Assembly: GCA_002786025.1 (NCBI GenBank)
Contig: NHNW01000064.1
Location: 1 to 64,000, forward strand
DNA from: Zasmidium citrigriseum
Lineage: Eukaryota > Ascomycota > Dothideomycetes > Mycosphaerellales > Mycosphaerellaceae
Length of the DNA stretch: 64,000 bases
Direction: 5' to 3'
The stretch's first letter is position 1. Every line of letters starts with the position of its first letter. The translations under genes and the position numbers were made by a program. Below are positions 34,569 through 44,576 of the stretch, in pieces. The notes beneath the pieces are model-generated. The model had not been told where the DNA came from. It made no database searches and saw only the letters and a program-made list of their open reading frames with translations.

Positions 34569-35786
34569 ATGTTGATCCAAGCCAGCATTCTGTGTTTCCT
34601 TTTGGCGACTGTTGGCAACGCCCAGACCATCGATCAGCTCTTCACCCTTGACCCATCATGCAACATCGGGACCATGAACACTATCCTCAACGACGCAAGG
34701 ACCTTAATGACTTCGGCTCAGAATGCCATTAATGATCTCATGAGCTCGAAGACATTCGTCACCCCGTCGACACGTCGCAACGTGCGGAATGCGGCGAACA
34801 GTTTCGGTACAACGTTTTACAAGTACACGGACAGGAACGGTCTGAACTCCGCCGATCAAGCGACTTTGACCACCGTCAGAAGTACGTACACGTCTTGTGT
34901 CTTCGCTCTCAACGAGCGTTTCGCTGAATTTTCGAACAAAGACAACATAGGGATGATTCAGACTCTTCTGACCGGCGGCACTGCGAATCAACAGCAACTT
35001 ACCCCCCAGAATTCCTACCTCGCCTGCGCTAACGGAGCATACGTGAGAACGTCTAAGGCGACCGACATTAACTCCAATCTCCCGGCTGGTACTACGACCA
35101 GTAGAGCATGTGAGTGGAGTATTCGCTCGGAACGTTTCAGTCGCCAATAATGCTTTTGACAGATGGTATGAGCTTCGTGCTCTACGCTCCGGCCGGGCCA
35201 AGAGAGGACGGCTTCAACAAAGCGGCTGTGCGACCGAGTCTCAATCAGTACGAGATTTGTACGAACGTTGGTCAGAATCAAAACTCGATTGTCGAGGCCG
35301 AGACTGTCCCGTTCGAACGGAACCCTACAAATGAGCCGTTCCGCCAAGTTGTGCTCTGTGATCGACTCTTCAATGGGGCTTTAGACCAGTTCCAAGTCGC
35401 CTGGCAGACGACGATCAACCCCAATCCGGGCCCTGGTGGCCGCCAACAAAAGCGCAACTTCAAATTCACGGCGGGGACTTTGATCCATGAGATGTTCCAC
35501 GTCCTTGACAGCGAGGGTTGTATGTTGAGACTTTTTCATGCCGTTGGATAGCTCACTAACAGCAAACACGGCAGATCTCGACCGGAAGTTTAAGGATACT
35601 AGCGATAACACCATCTTCGCACCGTACGGCCCGCTCAATATCTTCAGCATTGCGAACAAGGATAGCACCCAGGCAGTGGCTTCCGGCGGAGCGGTGATCA
35701 CAACAGATTTGCCGGATGCGTACCGAATGTTCTGTGAAGAAAGCCAGTTCTCGACCACGTGGCTTGTCGATCAATATGGTGGTTGA
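34569..35786 (+). CDS. Secreted HExxH metallopeptidase-like protein (M35/aspzincin-like)
   Basis: Three exons (34569-35109, 35163-35516, 35575-35786) give 368 residues in phase. The ATG at 34,569 opens a signal peptide (MLIQASILCFLLATVGNAQT). The N-terminal half is helical and lacks motifs. A second intron lies just after the zinc-binding segment TLIHEMFHVLD (HEMFH at residues 289-293). The final exon has DLDRKFKD and APYGPLNIFSIANK. The layout resembles fungal secreted lysine-specific or deuterolysin-like metallopeptidases, where HExxH is followed by a third Asp ligand. I cannot assign that ligand with certainty. Activity on host or substrate proteins is inferred. Confidence 0.75.
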
Positions 35787-36055
35787 GTTATTGATCAGGT
35801 ACTTGTTTAGGCATTCATGCCAATCGTAAGCAGAGGACCGACATCATTGGATCTAAACGACTTTGACCGTATTGAGACTGGAAGTTATTGCGTACCTTGC
35901 TAGCGCCTGCTTATTATACCCGTATCTTCAACTTTGAGTATGAGATCGTCTGCCCCTTCAACAACGCCTGACCGTTCGCTGTGCGAATCAATTCAATTTG
36001 GTCGTTTCCGAGAATGTCTTCGTTCCTTCATCAACATCTTAGAAACACTCCAAGA

Positions 36056-36328
36056 TCATGTCAATGTCTCCTTGCACTCCACAATTGTCGTCGTAGCCTC
36101 CGGGTCTGCAGGTGTAGTCGTCGGACATGGAGCAAAGCAATTGAGAGCGATGCTTTCGATCTCCAGCTTGCAGCCTTGACAATCGAGACTTATGGTCGAA
36201 GTATGAGCCGGGATTGGCGGGCAGCAGACTGACGGTGTTTCGGTGTAGGTTGTTGTGCGGGACGATGAACTGCAGGCGAGCGCTGAGGCGGTGGCCGCGG
36301 TGAGGAGAAGAAGGGTCTTGGAAGTCAT
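36056..36328 (-). CDS. Small secreted cysteine-rich protein
   Basis: A single-exon frame of 90 residues from ATG 36,328. The signal peptide is about 1-18 (MTSKTLLLLTAATASALA). The mature part is about 72 residues with eight Cys (SVCCPP, LDCQGCKLE, LNCFAPC, VECKE) and Thr-rich flanks. Size, Cys content and secretion fit a fungal effector-like or surface protein. No family was recognised. Confidence 0.65.
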   Translation of the reverse strand: MTSKTLLLLTAATASALACSSSSRTTTYTETPSVCCPPIPAHTSTISLDCQGCKLEIESIALNCFAPCPTTTPADPEATTTIVECKETLT

Positions 36329-36658
36329 GTTGACGCCGTTTCGTTGGAGAGCGGGTTGGCTTGATGATCGAGTTTGTTTGCAGAGTGGTTTTGTGAATAC
36401 GTTCGAAAGAAGAGGTCGTTCAAGAGGCCTTCTTTAAAACTTCCTCAATCATGCCATCTGACTGCGGCTGACTTTCGAGAGCGTAACACAGGAATGCGTG
36501 GCTTTCGTATTGAACTCAGCTGCGATGTCGTTACGTCGCACCAGTCCTGTAGAACAGATCGGAATGGGAAGCAAGAGCGCCTTGAAGTCGGATAACGTAT
36601 GCGACTGTCGGAGAGGCCGAGACATTTTTCGATCCAGGCCAGATCTCTCGACCCGTCC
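36329..36658. other. Intergenic region
   Basis: Spacer between the small secreted protein and the HxxHC membrane protein. No gene was seen. Confidence 0.5.
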
Positions 36659-37288
36659 TCAATCCGGGTACAAATCCACCTGCGAAACAGCCAGAAGCTC
36701 CGACGACTCCGGAACCGTAGCAACGAACTCCAGCACCGACTTCATGCAATGCATGACATGCTTCTCCTCCGCATACCGGCCCTCCATCACAGTCCCTCTT
36801 TGACTCGCTCGAGCCTGTTTCCAGATCAGATACAAACAATGCGAATGATGCCAGTCCATGGTCGTGACAATCCGATCAGGAGATCTGTGAGGATCTCCAG
36901 CGAGGAGAGAGACTTGTTCAGCTGAGAGTTCGGCTGTGGCATTTGGATAGGTGTAATAGGTCCAGGTATGATTTTGCCCGATTGAAAGATCTTGCAGCAT
37001 GTCCATCAAGTCGTCGTCTCGGCAGTGTGGAGGGAGCCAGGCCATGGCGAGGACGTCGAATTTGCAGCCGCGAGATGCTGCTTCTTCTGGTGTGCTGCCG
37101 CAGCTGCAGGTTCTGCTTGATGTTCGAAGATCGATTGAGTACACCTGGATGTGTTGAAAGATGCTAAGTAGACCGAGCATGGCCAGCACAATAAGGCAGA
37201 ACTGGCCGATTCGACTCGTCCATGATAGTTCCCGGTCTTTGTCGTCTTTGGTTGACGGGAGCCATCGAGGCAAAGCTTTTGTCGGCAT
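36659..37288 (-). CDS. Single-pass membrane protein with paired HxxHC motifs (UstYa-like, RiPP cluster candidate)
   Basis: A single exon of 209 residues from ATG 37,288 (upstream codons are non-ATG). A short cytosolic basic segment precedes one membrane helix (about 27-45, IGQFCLIVLAMLGLLSIF). The lumenal part has CSCGSTPEEAASRGCKFDVL and AWLPPHC, then HHSHC (147-151) and HVMHC (177-181). Two HxxHC motifs about 30 residues apart also occur in the UstYa/DUF3328 oxidases that cyclise fungal RiPP peptides, and in the neighbour at 39.1-40.1 kb. The CGxTxxEAxxxGCxFD signature belongs to a separate, widespread and poorly characterised fungal family. An oxidative role on the nearby repeat peptide is inference. 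Confidence 0.75.
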   Translation of the reverse strand: MPTKALPRWLPSTKDDKDRELSWTSRIGQFCLIVLAMLGLLSIFQHIQVYSIDLRTSSRTCSCGSTPEEAASRGCKFDVLAMAWLPPHCRDDDLMDMLQDLSIGQNHTWTYYTYPNATAELSAEQVSLLAGDPHRSPDRIVTTMDWHHSHCLYLIWKQARASQRGTVMEGRYAEEKHVMHCMKSVLEFVATVPESSELLAVSQVDLYPD

Positions 37289-38042
37289 TGTGAGAATGGA
37301 AGATTGAGGGCGAGCAGCAATGAGACTTTTAGGGAGCCTCACTTGAGTTGTAATGATGTTGCGAAGACATGCTCTCGTTCTTCATCCAGCCGGCTTTCCT
37401 TACCCGATTGAACCCTCGCCAAAAGCCGGATACTACGCGTTATCATTTACTCGGATCTGCAGCAATTCGGAAGGTCGCATCGCAGCGTCGATTCCGACGT
37501 CTTCTTATCAGCTTGCAGCTCGTAGAGCTCCGCAGTGACAATCGCTCGTATGGAACGCCTGACGCCAATTCTCGAACAGGCAGCTTCATGTGTGCTGAGC
37601 TTCCTCATTGAGCCAAGCATCACAAGCTTGATCAACGAACGACAAGCATCCGTCCGATGCAGGGACTGCAGTAGTAATGCAAGACCTTGGGTTGGTGTCG
37701 TGATTCTGTCGCTGATTGATGGCCCGCCTTTCCCTTCATGGCACTTCCACTTCATCAGCTCTGGTTTGATGAAGCTTGATGAAAGATATCAGCGGATGAG
37801 GCTCTGAGTGAAGTTCTCGATCGAAACAGATGTCGAGGAAAGTAACAGAGACTCGAGCGTGCGAATCTTTCGTAGGAGAGAGCACCGATTTTAACCCCTG
37901 AGTTTGATGGCTATGAACGAGTGTGTCCCAAGCTTCTGTACATAGATCCCTTCGGCGTCCCCACAGCTTGTCCAGCGCGCTATGCTGTTCCTCTTCTGAC
38001 AAAATCTCCATTGTCACTTGGTCAAAAGACCACTGTTTCTAT
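37289..38042. other. Intergenic region
   Basis: Spacer between the HxxHC membrane protein and the peptide precursor. Apart from the doubtful ORF at 37,736-38,011, I see nothing. Confidence 0.45.
37736..38011 (-). CDS. Doubtful small ORF
   Basis: An ATG-initiated frame of 91 codons starts 32 bp beyond the stop of the peptide precursor on the same strand. It is charged and lacks a signal peptide or known motif. It could be chance or a truncated gene. Confidence 0.2.
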   Translation of the reverse strand: MEILSEEEQHSALDKLWGRRRDLCTEAWDTLVHSHQTQGLKSVLSPTKDSHARVSVTFLDICFDRELHSEPHPLISFIKLHQTRADEVEVP

Positions 38043-38506
38043 CTACTCTTCATCGCTTGGAGGAAGTTCAACATTCACAAGTGGGCGGTAGATCGGTGGC
38101 ACAGGCATAGCATCCCGCTTCTCAGCACTCGCTTCTTCCTCTGACGGAGGCAACGCAACGTTCACCAATGGTCGATAGATCGGTGGAACAGCCTCACGCT
38201 TCTCACTGTCTCTCTTCTCATCGGATGGCGGCAATGCCACGTTGACGAGCGGACGGTAAACCGGCGGCACAGGTGCAGCCTCTCGCTTCTCGACATCACG
38301 CTTCTCGTCGGATGGAGGAAGAGCAACGTTGACGAGTGGGCGGTAGATTGGGGGAACTGCCACGCGGGCTTCGACGTTTCCTGAGATAAGCTCTTCAGTC
38401 TTCTTCACGCTCGGGATAGTTTCGATGAGTGATGAGTCTTACCGACGGGAGCGGCAGCAGCCAGGAGGCCGCATGCTGTGATTGTGAGGAGCGTGCTGAA
38501 GTACAT
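38043..38506 (-). CDS. Kex2-processed repeat peptide precursor (candidate dikaritin-type RiPP precursor)
   Basis: Two exons (38506-38443, 38380-38043) with a 62-nt GT-AG intron encode 133 residues. Signal peptide is about 1-19 (MYFSTLLTITACGLLAAAA). Then come four near-identical repeats centred on PP(I/V)YRPLVNV(A/E)LPPS, at about 31-45, 60-74, 87-101 and 116-130. They are separated by acidic spacers with dibasic Kex2 sites: KR at 48-49, 53-54, 78-79, 82-83 and 109-110. This is the architecture of UstA-type precursors, where Kex2 releases identical cores that UstYa enzymes cyclise through Tyr. Each core has one Tyr. A plain secreted Kex2 peptide (KEP), not cyclised, is the alternative. Flanking genes (two HxxHC proteins) favour the RiPP reading. 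Confidence 0.85.
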
Positions 38507-39111
38507 CTTGATGTTCTCTGGTCTTGATTGTTGAGGAAAGAATTGACACTGGATCGGATGTCGTTTGACGAAACTTCGAGAAGTTTTTCGCAGGGCACAC
38601 GACAGCTTTTGAACTTTCAATCAAGACTCTCTACCAACAGGATAACTTCTTCACCTTCTCCAATAGGAAATGACCTTCCAATGCACAATTCGTATCAACG
38701 TGGAATCATTGCTTCAGACCGGTTGAGGCCAATCAAGATTGGGATAAACCCGACGTCGTAGTCGTTTGGCATTATGCACCATGCCCGCTGCAAGGCCTCC
38801 ATCTTTTGGAATCTGTGGCGCATGTCGATCACCATGCGGATTGCCAAGCGAAGCAGTAGTTTCGAGACGTGAGCACTAGCTTTTGATGAGCTGTCACCGT
38901 AGCGTGCTTCAGCTGAATGCATTATTCTCCGAGAGCTACTTCGTATCTCGACACACAATGAGGAAGGTAGCATCTTCAGCTTCATCGAAAGCTTCATGCG
39001 GCCTAACGTTTCACTTTCCTCCAACGTTGCGCTGGCCATAATCGGACTTTCTGCTACAGTCTCGCTTTCTCTCTCACGGCCTTGAGAGCATGACATGCGA
39101 CCGCATCGACC
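38507..39111. promoter_or_regulatory. Divergent intergenic region between precursor and UstYa gene
   Basis: The precursor and the UstYa-family gene are transcribed away from each other from this 605-bp spacer, so a shared bidirectional promoter is plausible. No specific operator is recognised. A minus-strand frame (about 38,695-39,039) is open for about 115 codons but has no motif, so I do not call it. Confidence 0.4.
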
Positions 39112-40073
39112 ATGAAGCTGGATGCGAAGTACACGCCCATAGACGAGGAGGCTGATGAAGATGCAGTCCTTCGACGAAGCCATGAGAGCTCGATCAATCT
39201 CTCGAGACGAACATTATTCGCTCTTGTGGCGTCGAACATCATCTCCGCTGTCTGCGTTTTTGCCTTGCTGCTTTACATCTTCAAGCCCGAGCTCTTCTCG
39301 TTGAACGCAGACCTAAAGAGAACTTCATACTACAGTACACTTCTCCAACCAACAGAGTCATCAATGCTCATTACTGACCACAACTCCCAGGCCCAATCCT
39401 CAACCTCCTCAACATCCCCCTCGAAACTGTCACGCACGACAACACCCTCTTCCACGAGTCGATCTATCGTCAACCCCCAAGTCCCGAAGTCGACGAAGCA
39501 TGGTTCAAACTCGCCACACCCTATCAATACCTCGCGACAACCGAAGACATCCTCGCTGTGGGTAAAGATCCCGTATACTCGGTTCGACATCCAGCAAAAC
39601 CAGACCAACATGTAACGATGCTGGCTGTCGATCATCAGCTGCATTGCTTGAACGAACTCCGGCAATACGTCTTTGCAGAATACTACAACCACACAACCCC
39701 AACCCCCCTCCAACTCGACCACACGCAACACTGCATCGAGCTCCTCCGGCAAACCCTAACCTGCAACGCCAACCTGGACTTGATAACCTACAACTGGCAA
39801 GACATCGGGCCCGATCCCGTGCCAGACTTCAAGATAAACATGAAATGCCGCAACTTCAATAAAATACGGGAGTTTCAGCAGAGGGGCGTGGAGGAGAGCG
39901 GCTTCTTCAGCCCGGTTGGTGGTAATGAGGGGTGGCCGTGGAAGAGACAGGGTGGAGAGAGGACCGTTAAGGCGCCGAGGAAGTGGTGGGAGTATTTGCT
40001 TGAGGGTGGGTATGTGAGTCAGGAGGAGTTTGAGAGGGGAGTGTTGGATGAGGGGCATTGGGTTGTTGATTAA
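39112..40073 (+). CDS. UstYa family (DUF3328) oxidase-like membrane protein
   Basis: Two exons (39112-39334, 39391-40073) with a 56-nt intron give 301 residues. A cytosolic acidic N-terminus is followed by one membrane helix (about 36-58, LFALVASNIISAVCVFALLL). The lumenal domain has PPSPEVDEAWFKL and the two diagnostic motifs HQLHC (156-160) and HTQHC (185-189). The tail has KCRNFNKIREFQQRG. These are hallmarks of DUF3328 proteins. UstYa and UstYb of ustiloxin, and homologues in phomopsin, asperipin and victorin clusters, carry out oxidative cyclisation of Kex2-released peptides. Start divergent from the repeat precursor 605 bp away, which is the likely substrate. Confidence 0.92.
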
Positions 40074-40143
40074 TCATCATCATCATGGTCAGCTTTCAAT
40101 TGATGTACTGTTTCTATGTTCGAATCTTGGGTATCTCCTCATC

Positions 40144-41737
40144 CTACAAGCTAACATTCGCACAACTGAACGCCGGCGTCACACTCGCCGAGTAGTCCGC
40201 CATGATGGCCTTCACAGCCGCATACAGTCCCGGTCCCAGCAAGAACAGTCCCACAACCATGACGATAACATGAACAATCGTCATCACACTCCTCCCAACA
40301 TTGCCAAACAGCTGTCCCTGGTAAAGCTGATAGTACGCGACGGCAAAGAAAATGAAGCCGAAGAACGAGTCGAACGCAGCCCCCAACAGCGACAAGAAAT
40401 CGCCCATGGAAGGAATCACCTCTGCGAAGATGAAAGCCAGGAACCAGATACCGGCCATAACAGCCGCCCAAGCACCCCACCCAATGATCGTATGGCTATG
40501 CGCATGACGACTCGAGCCCATAATGCGGGAGTAAACGAACTTGGCCGAGACGTTGGCGTAGATGACACCAATAACCAGCGTCGGGACGATGACGAAGGCG
40601 AAGGAGGCTTTCTTGTACGAGACCACGCCGAGGGATCCGAAAGCCGGTGCGGTGGAGTACTGGCCCAGGTAGCGGAATCCGATCGCGGGAGGGACGATGA
40701 AGAGGAAGGCGGAGACTCCGGTCAGGACAGCCAGGGCTTTGGGGAAGTCTTGGGGCTTCTCCATTTCCGAGATGAAGGTTGGGAAGAGGATTTGGGGGAC
40801 CCAGAGGAATGTAATCTAATGGAAGATAAGTAGGTGTCTCACATGATGAGCTACTGCCCTTGGATTTACGTACGTTGAGCACGGCATTCATGCATGCCAC
40901 CCATGTGGTTCCTGGGAGTGGGAAAGCGTAGGTCTTGACTTCACCGAGCTCGGGGTAGTTACCGTTGTAGCCGTAGTAGGGAGCCTTCTCGATGCCGGCG
41001 AAGACCATGAAGAGGAGGATGGCGAGGCCCATGGCGGCGGCTGGAAACAAGATCAGCAGCTGGATCATCATGAGGTGATTGGACTTACCAGAGAACATGG
41101 ACATGAAAGACACATTCTTCAGCGTCCGTGGCAACGACATGACAATCCCCATCACCATCGCAATAACCGAAAACACAACCGTGCAAGCCGAATGATCACT
41201 CAACGTATTGAGCACCTTCGCACCAGTCAAGACATGAAAGCCAATCAACATGATATTATTCGCCAGCAACATGAACGCAGTGAAATGATACGCAATCCTG
41301 CTCTTGCCGAAAGCGTAGTATCCAAAGTCGCAGATGTCTTTGATTTGCGGGTACTTCATGATGAACTTGTGCATGGTCATGGAGGTGATCCAGAAGAGGA
41401 TGCCGGCGCCGAGCATGGTGAGGATTCCGGGGACCCAGCCGAGGACGGAGAGGGACCAGGTTTGGGCCATGACGGCCAGGCAGACTTGGTCGCCGCAGAG
41501 GAGCCAGGCGGCTTTTTGCCAGGTCATGGTGCGGAGTTTGATGTCATGTTGGTGGTCTGAAGACAATGTCAGTGATGATTGAAGTTTAGTGAGGATGTGT
41601 CTCTTACCTTCATGGACCAGAGCAGTGATGGTATCAATCGAACTGGCGCCATCGTAGGCCGGGACATCAGCATCGAGAGGCACCTCAGTGAGCACTGCGG
41701 AGACTTTCTTCTCTTCGTCGTACTGGAGAGTCGCCAT
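40144..41737 (-). CDS. Amino acid transporter (Aa_trans/AAAP family)
   Basis: Four exons (41737-41608, 41556-41089, 41040-40874, 40815-40144) join in phase to 478 residues. The ATG at 41,737 follows upstream non-ATG codons. A hydrophilic N-terminus of about 60 residues leads into about eleven membrane segments, with TWQKAAWLLCGDQVCLAVM at the start of the first and GFHVLTGAKVLNTLSDHSAC and PPAIGFRYLGQYSTAPAFGSLG later. The pattern matches fungal amino-acid/auxin permease-type transporters. It converges tail to tail with the UstYa gene (70 bp between stops). It may export or import amino acids or the peptide product, but housekeeping uptake is equally possible. Confidence 0.85.
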
Positions 41738-42443
41738 GGCTGCAGTTGGGATATTGATCAGGCTGAATGAAAGTTGAGCCACAGGTGGAGCTTCTCCTTC
41801 AGATTGAGATCGGCAGCGAGCAAGGCTTTATGTGAATGTCTGCCACGCCTCTGGGCGAAAAGCTTCTCGAACAAGATCCATTTGCTGTGCATGGCGTGCT
41901 TGCATGGGCTTATCATCAAAAGCGCGCTACCGAGTTCCAGAGCCCGGACTCGCCGCTGCCTTGCAGGAAGGCTGAGCGTTCATTGGTCCTTCCTGGCCTG
42001 ACATCTGCATCGTTCATGCACCCGGCGACCACGTGTGAGATAAGGTCGAAGCCAGAAATGTTTCAGGCCCGCTCGAGATGCAGAAGAAGAAGATGGGCCA
42101 GTTGCAGGAGAGCGAGGCGTTCGGTGGATGCTTGTCGAGCTTGTCCAGAGCTTGACTTTGGCTTTCCGCCTGCATTAGCGGCGGTGTGTTTTGGGTCAGA
42201 TCACGCGAGCAGCCAGCCTCTGCAAACTTAACCCATCCATTCTCACCTCATCACTCCACTCTTGCATGCAGAAAGGCCAGCCGCAAGTGGTAGGCGAAGA
42301 ACATACCGGAGAGAAGTCCGCCCAAGCCAGGGAGAGATCTCAGCTCGTCTGAAGTAACCGAGGATAGACTTCTCGCCACCTTTGCTCTTTTCAACCCACC
42401 AAACAAGTCAGCATCCTCCAGCAGCACAAGGTACATCACCACC
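41738..42443. other. Divergent intergenic region
   Basis: It lies between the amino-acid transporter and the SRPBCC gene. No gene was recognised. Confidence 0.5.
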
Positions 42444-43130
42444 ATGGCATCAAACACATCCTCCACCTGGCCGCCATCCTCCGGCCTCTGCTCACCGACC
42501 GTCCCACACAAAGACCGAGTCTTCCAGACCAGCGCCTCCATCAAAATCAACGCCCCCGCATCCCAAGTCTTCGAAGCCGTCCTCAAGGTCTCAGACTACC
42601 AGCACTGGAATTCCTTCTGCCCGTCAGTCCGCATCGTCAAGCAACCTCTCAGTCGACCAGATCTCCCACCAGAAGACCAGCCCGATGACGTCAACGACTT
42701 TTCCCGCATGCGAGTCGGCACCATCATGCACTTCTTCGTGATCATGGATGCTTCCAAGCCGAGTAAGACAACGCAGACAGAGCTAGAAGTCACGGATATC
42801 TCGACTCCGGAGAATCCGAGCGACTATATCGATGCTGCGACGAGGGAGAAGGAGCCGAGCTACACCTCGGACTTGTCAGAGCTGTATCGGGTGTCGTGGA
42901 AGCAGCATGGAGGCTTCGCTTCACGAGGACTGAAGACAGAGCGATTTCATGAGATCTTGATCACTGGCCAGAATGAGTGCGAGCTGAGAACCTGGGAGGT
43001 GTACGGTGGCGTGCTCGCTTACACGGTCAAGTGGCTCTACCAGAAGACCTTGGACGAGAAGTTCCGTCTTTGGGGCGAGGATTTGAAGAAGTATTGTGAG
43101 GAGAAGCAGCAGTCATCATCATCGCAATAA
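42444..43130 (+). CDS. SRPBCC/START-like (polyketide cyclase-type) protein
   Basis: A single exon of 228 residues. The ATG at 42,444 has context CACCATGG. Residues about 30-60 read SASIKINAPASQVFEAVLKVSDYQHWNSF, the classic first strand and helix of a START/SRPBCC ligand-binding fold. The later part has ELRTWEVYGGVLAYTVKWLY and a C-terminal helix ending in a Glu/Gln/Ser tail. An insert of about 60 residues separates the fold halves. The family binds hydrophobic ligands in a pocket. No signal peptide, so cytosolic. Ligand unknown; association with the peptide cluster is positional only. Confidence 0.75.
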   Translation: MASNTSSTWPPSSGLCSPTVPHKDRVFQTSASIKINAPASQVFEAVLKVSDYQHWNSFCPSVRIVKQPLSRPDLPPEDQPDDVNDFSRMRVGTIMHFFVIMDASKPSKTTQTELEVTDISTPENPSDYIDAATREKEPSYTSDLSELYRVSWKQHGGFASRGLKTERFHEILITGQNECELRTWEVYGGVLAYTVKWLYQKTLDEKFRLWGEDLKKYCEEKQQSSSSQ

Positions 43131-43460
43131 TAGCTTGCAGAGCGCATTGATCACTTCAACGCCTGTTGTGTGAATCTTGAGAAGATGGCTGCTCATTGGC
43201 CGGTTACACAAAGAGCACTGCCTCTTTGGGAAAGCCGTTGAATGCACCTTCCGCATCCGTCGATGACTCAAGTGAAGCCTGAGGCTTAGACGTCACTCAG
43301 GATGAGTCGAACATTGTGCGAGCCATTGGAAGGTAATGAAACTCGCATTCAAAAGAAACCATTGACCGACGAATCCAAGATCCCCGCCACCAATAAATAC
43401 CATCCTCTCGTACGACCGAACAAGACCAATCTCGAATCTCACCTTCCACTCCTCTCCAAC
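43131..43460. other. Intergenic region
   Basis: Spacer upstream of the REI1-like gene. The reading frame of that gene stays open upstream to an ATG at 43,302, so part of this could be coding or 5' UTR. Confidence 0.45.
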
Positions 43461-44576
43461 ATGGTCGGCGGAACATTCCTATGCAGCACTTGCTCTGCAA
43501 GTTTCGAAAGCAACTCATTACGACGAGAACACATGCGAGAACCATGGCATGTCTTCAACATGCAACGAAAAGTCGCCCAGCTGCCGCCGATATCACTCAC
43601 TTCGTACGAAAGTCTTGTTGGAGCACCGGATCTTGAGAAACAAGTCGAACGGCCGACGAAGTCACCGCAATCTCCTCAAAGGCAACCTCCAAAGGTTATG
43701 AACGAGGAGCTGGAATGTGCCTCTCGCAGAAGTGAAGGTGACTCCAGCGACAGCGACGACGATCTCCTCGTGGAGCCGGAGAGATGCCTTTTCTGCTTGT
43801 CCATCTCCGAGACCGTGGCTGACTGTCTCGAGCACATGCAACACTCACATGGCTTCCACATTCCACGACTGGAAAGATTGCAAACGGACCTCGGCACTTT
43901 CCTCGCATATCTGAATCTGGTCATCGCCCGATTCCATTCATGCTTGTACTGCGGCCATGAAAAGCATTCAGCCGATGCTGTTCGCTCGCATATGTTGAGC
44001 AAAGGGCATTGCATGTTGGATCTCTCCGAAGACTCCGACTTTCTCGACTTCTGGACTGTCGATGAGGAGTTGAGAGAGGGTGCAGACCTTGAAACGATGC
44101 AAAAGCTCTCAAACAATGAAATCCGGCTGCAATCCGGCTCAGTAGCATCAAGCCGCCACGATGGACGTCCAAGCACCAAACCAGCCAGACCTCGAAAACC
44201 ACAAATCGACAGCACAGCTCTGGTCGCAACCTCCCCTATTCCAACCACAGAATCCGAAAAGTCGACGGCAACGCCGAGCTCCTCATCCAAATCGAAGTCG
44301 ACCGCCCTCACCCTCTCCCGCCGCGACCAAATGGGTCTCACCGGCCTCACTTCCCACCAACACCACACCCTCGACCTCACGCACAAAAAACTCATTGCCC
44401 GCGAGCAGCGCTTTCGAAACGACGCCCGCTGGACGGTCGAGAAGTTTGGGAATACCACCAAGATGAAGCATTTCAAGGTCAGTCGGAGTGGGATTCATAG
44501 TGCTATCCAGGTGTGCTGAGCTGATTGTTGGGTTTTGGTGGTGTAGCCGGATGTGCCAGGAAGGAAGAATGGATGA
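43461..44576 (+). CDS. REI1-like C2H2 zinc-finger protein (60S ribosome biogenesis)
   Basis: Two exons (43461-44477, 44547-44576) give 348 residues. I chose the ATG at 43,461 because the first finger follows at once, as in the family; an in-frame ATG at 43,302 would add 53 residues. Fingers: CSTCSASFESNSLRREHMRE with WHVFNMQRKVAQLPPIS directly after; then CLFCLSISETVADCLEHMQ; then CLYCGHEKHSADAVRSHMLS. This order and the WH-x-N-x-xRKVAxLPPIS segment are diagnostic of Rei1/ZNF622, the cytoplasmic factor that releases Arx1 from pre-60S particles. The C-terminus HFK|PDVPGRKNG is made by the 69-nt last intron. It is somewhat shorter than yeast Rei1. Confidence 0.88.

Noticed and set aside
38695..39183. 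A 162-codon minus-strand frame between the precursor and the UstYa gene
   Set aside because: It overlaps the UstYa start, lacks recognisable motifs, and its first codon is not ATG. Chance is more likely.
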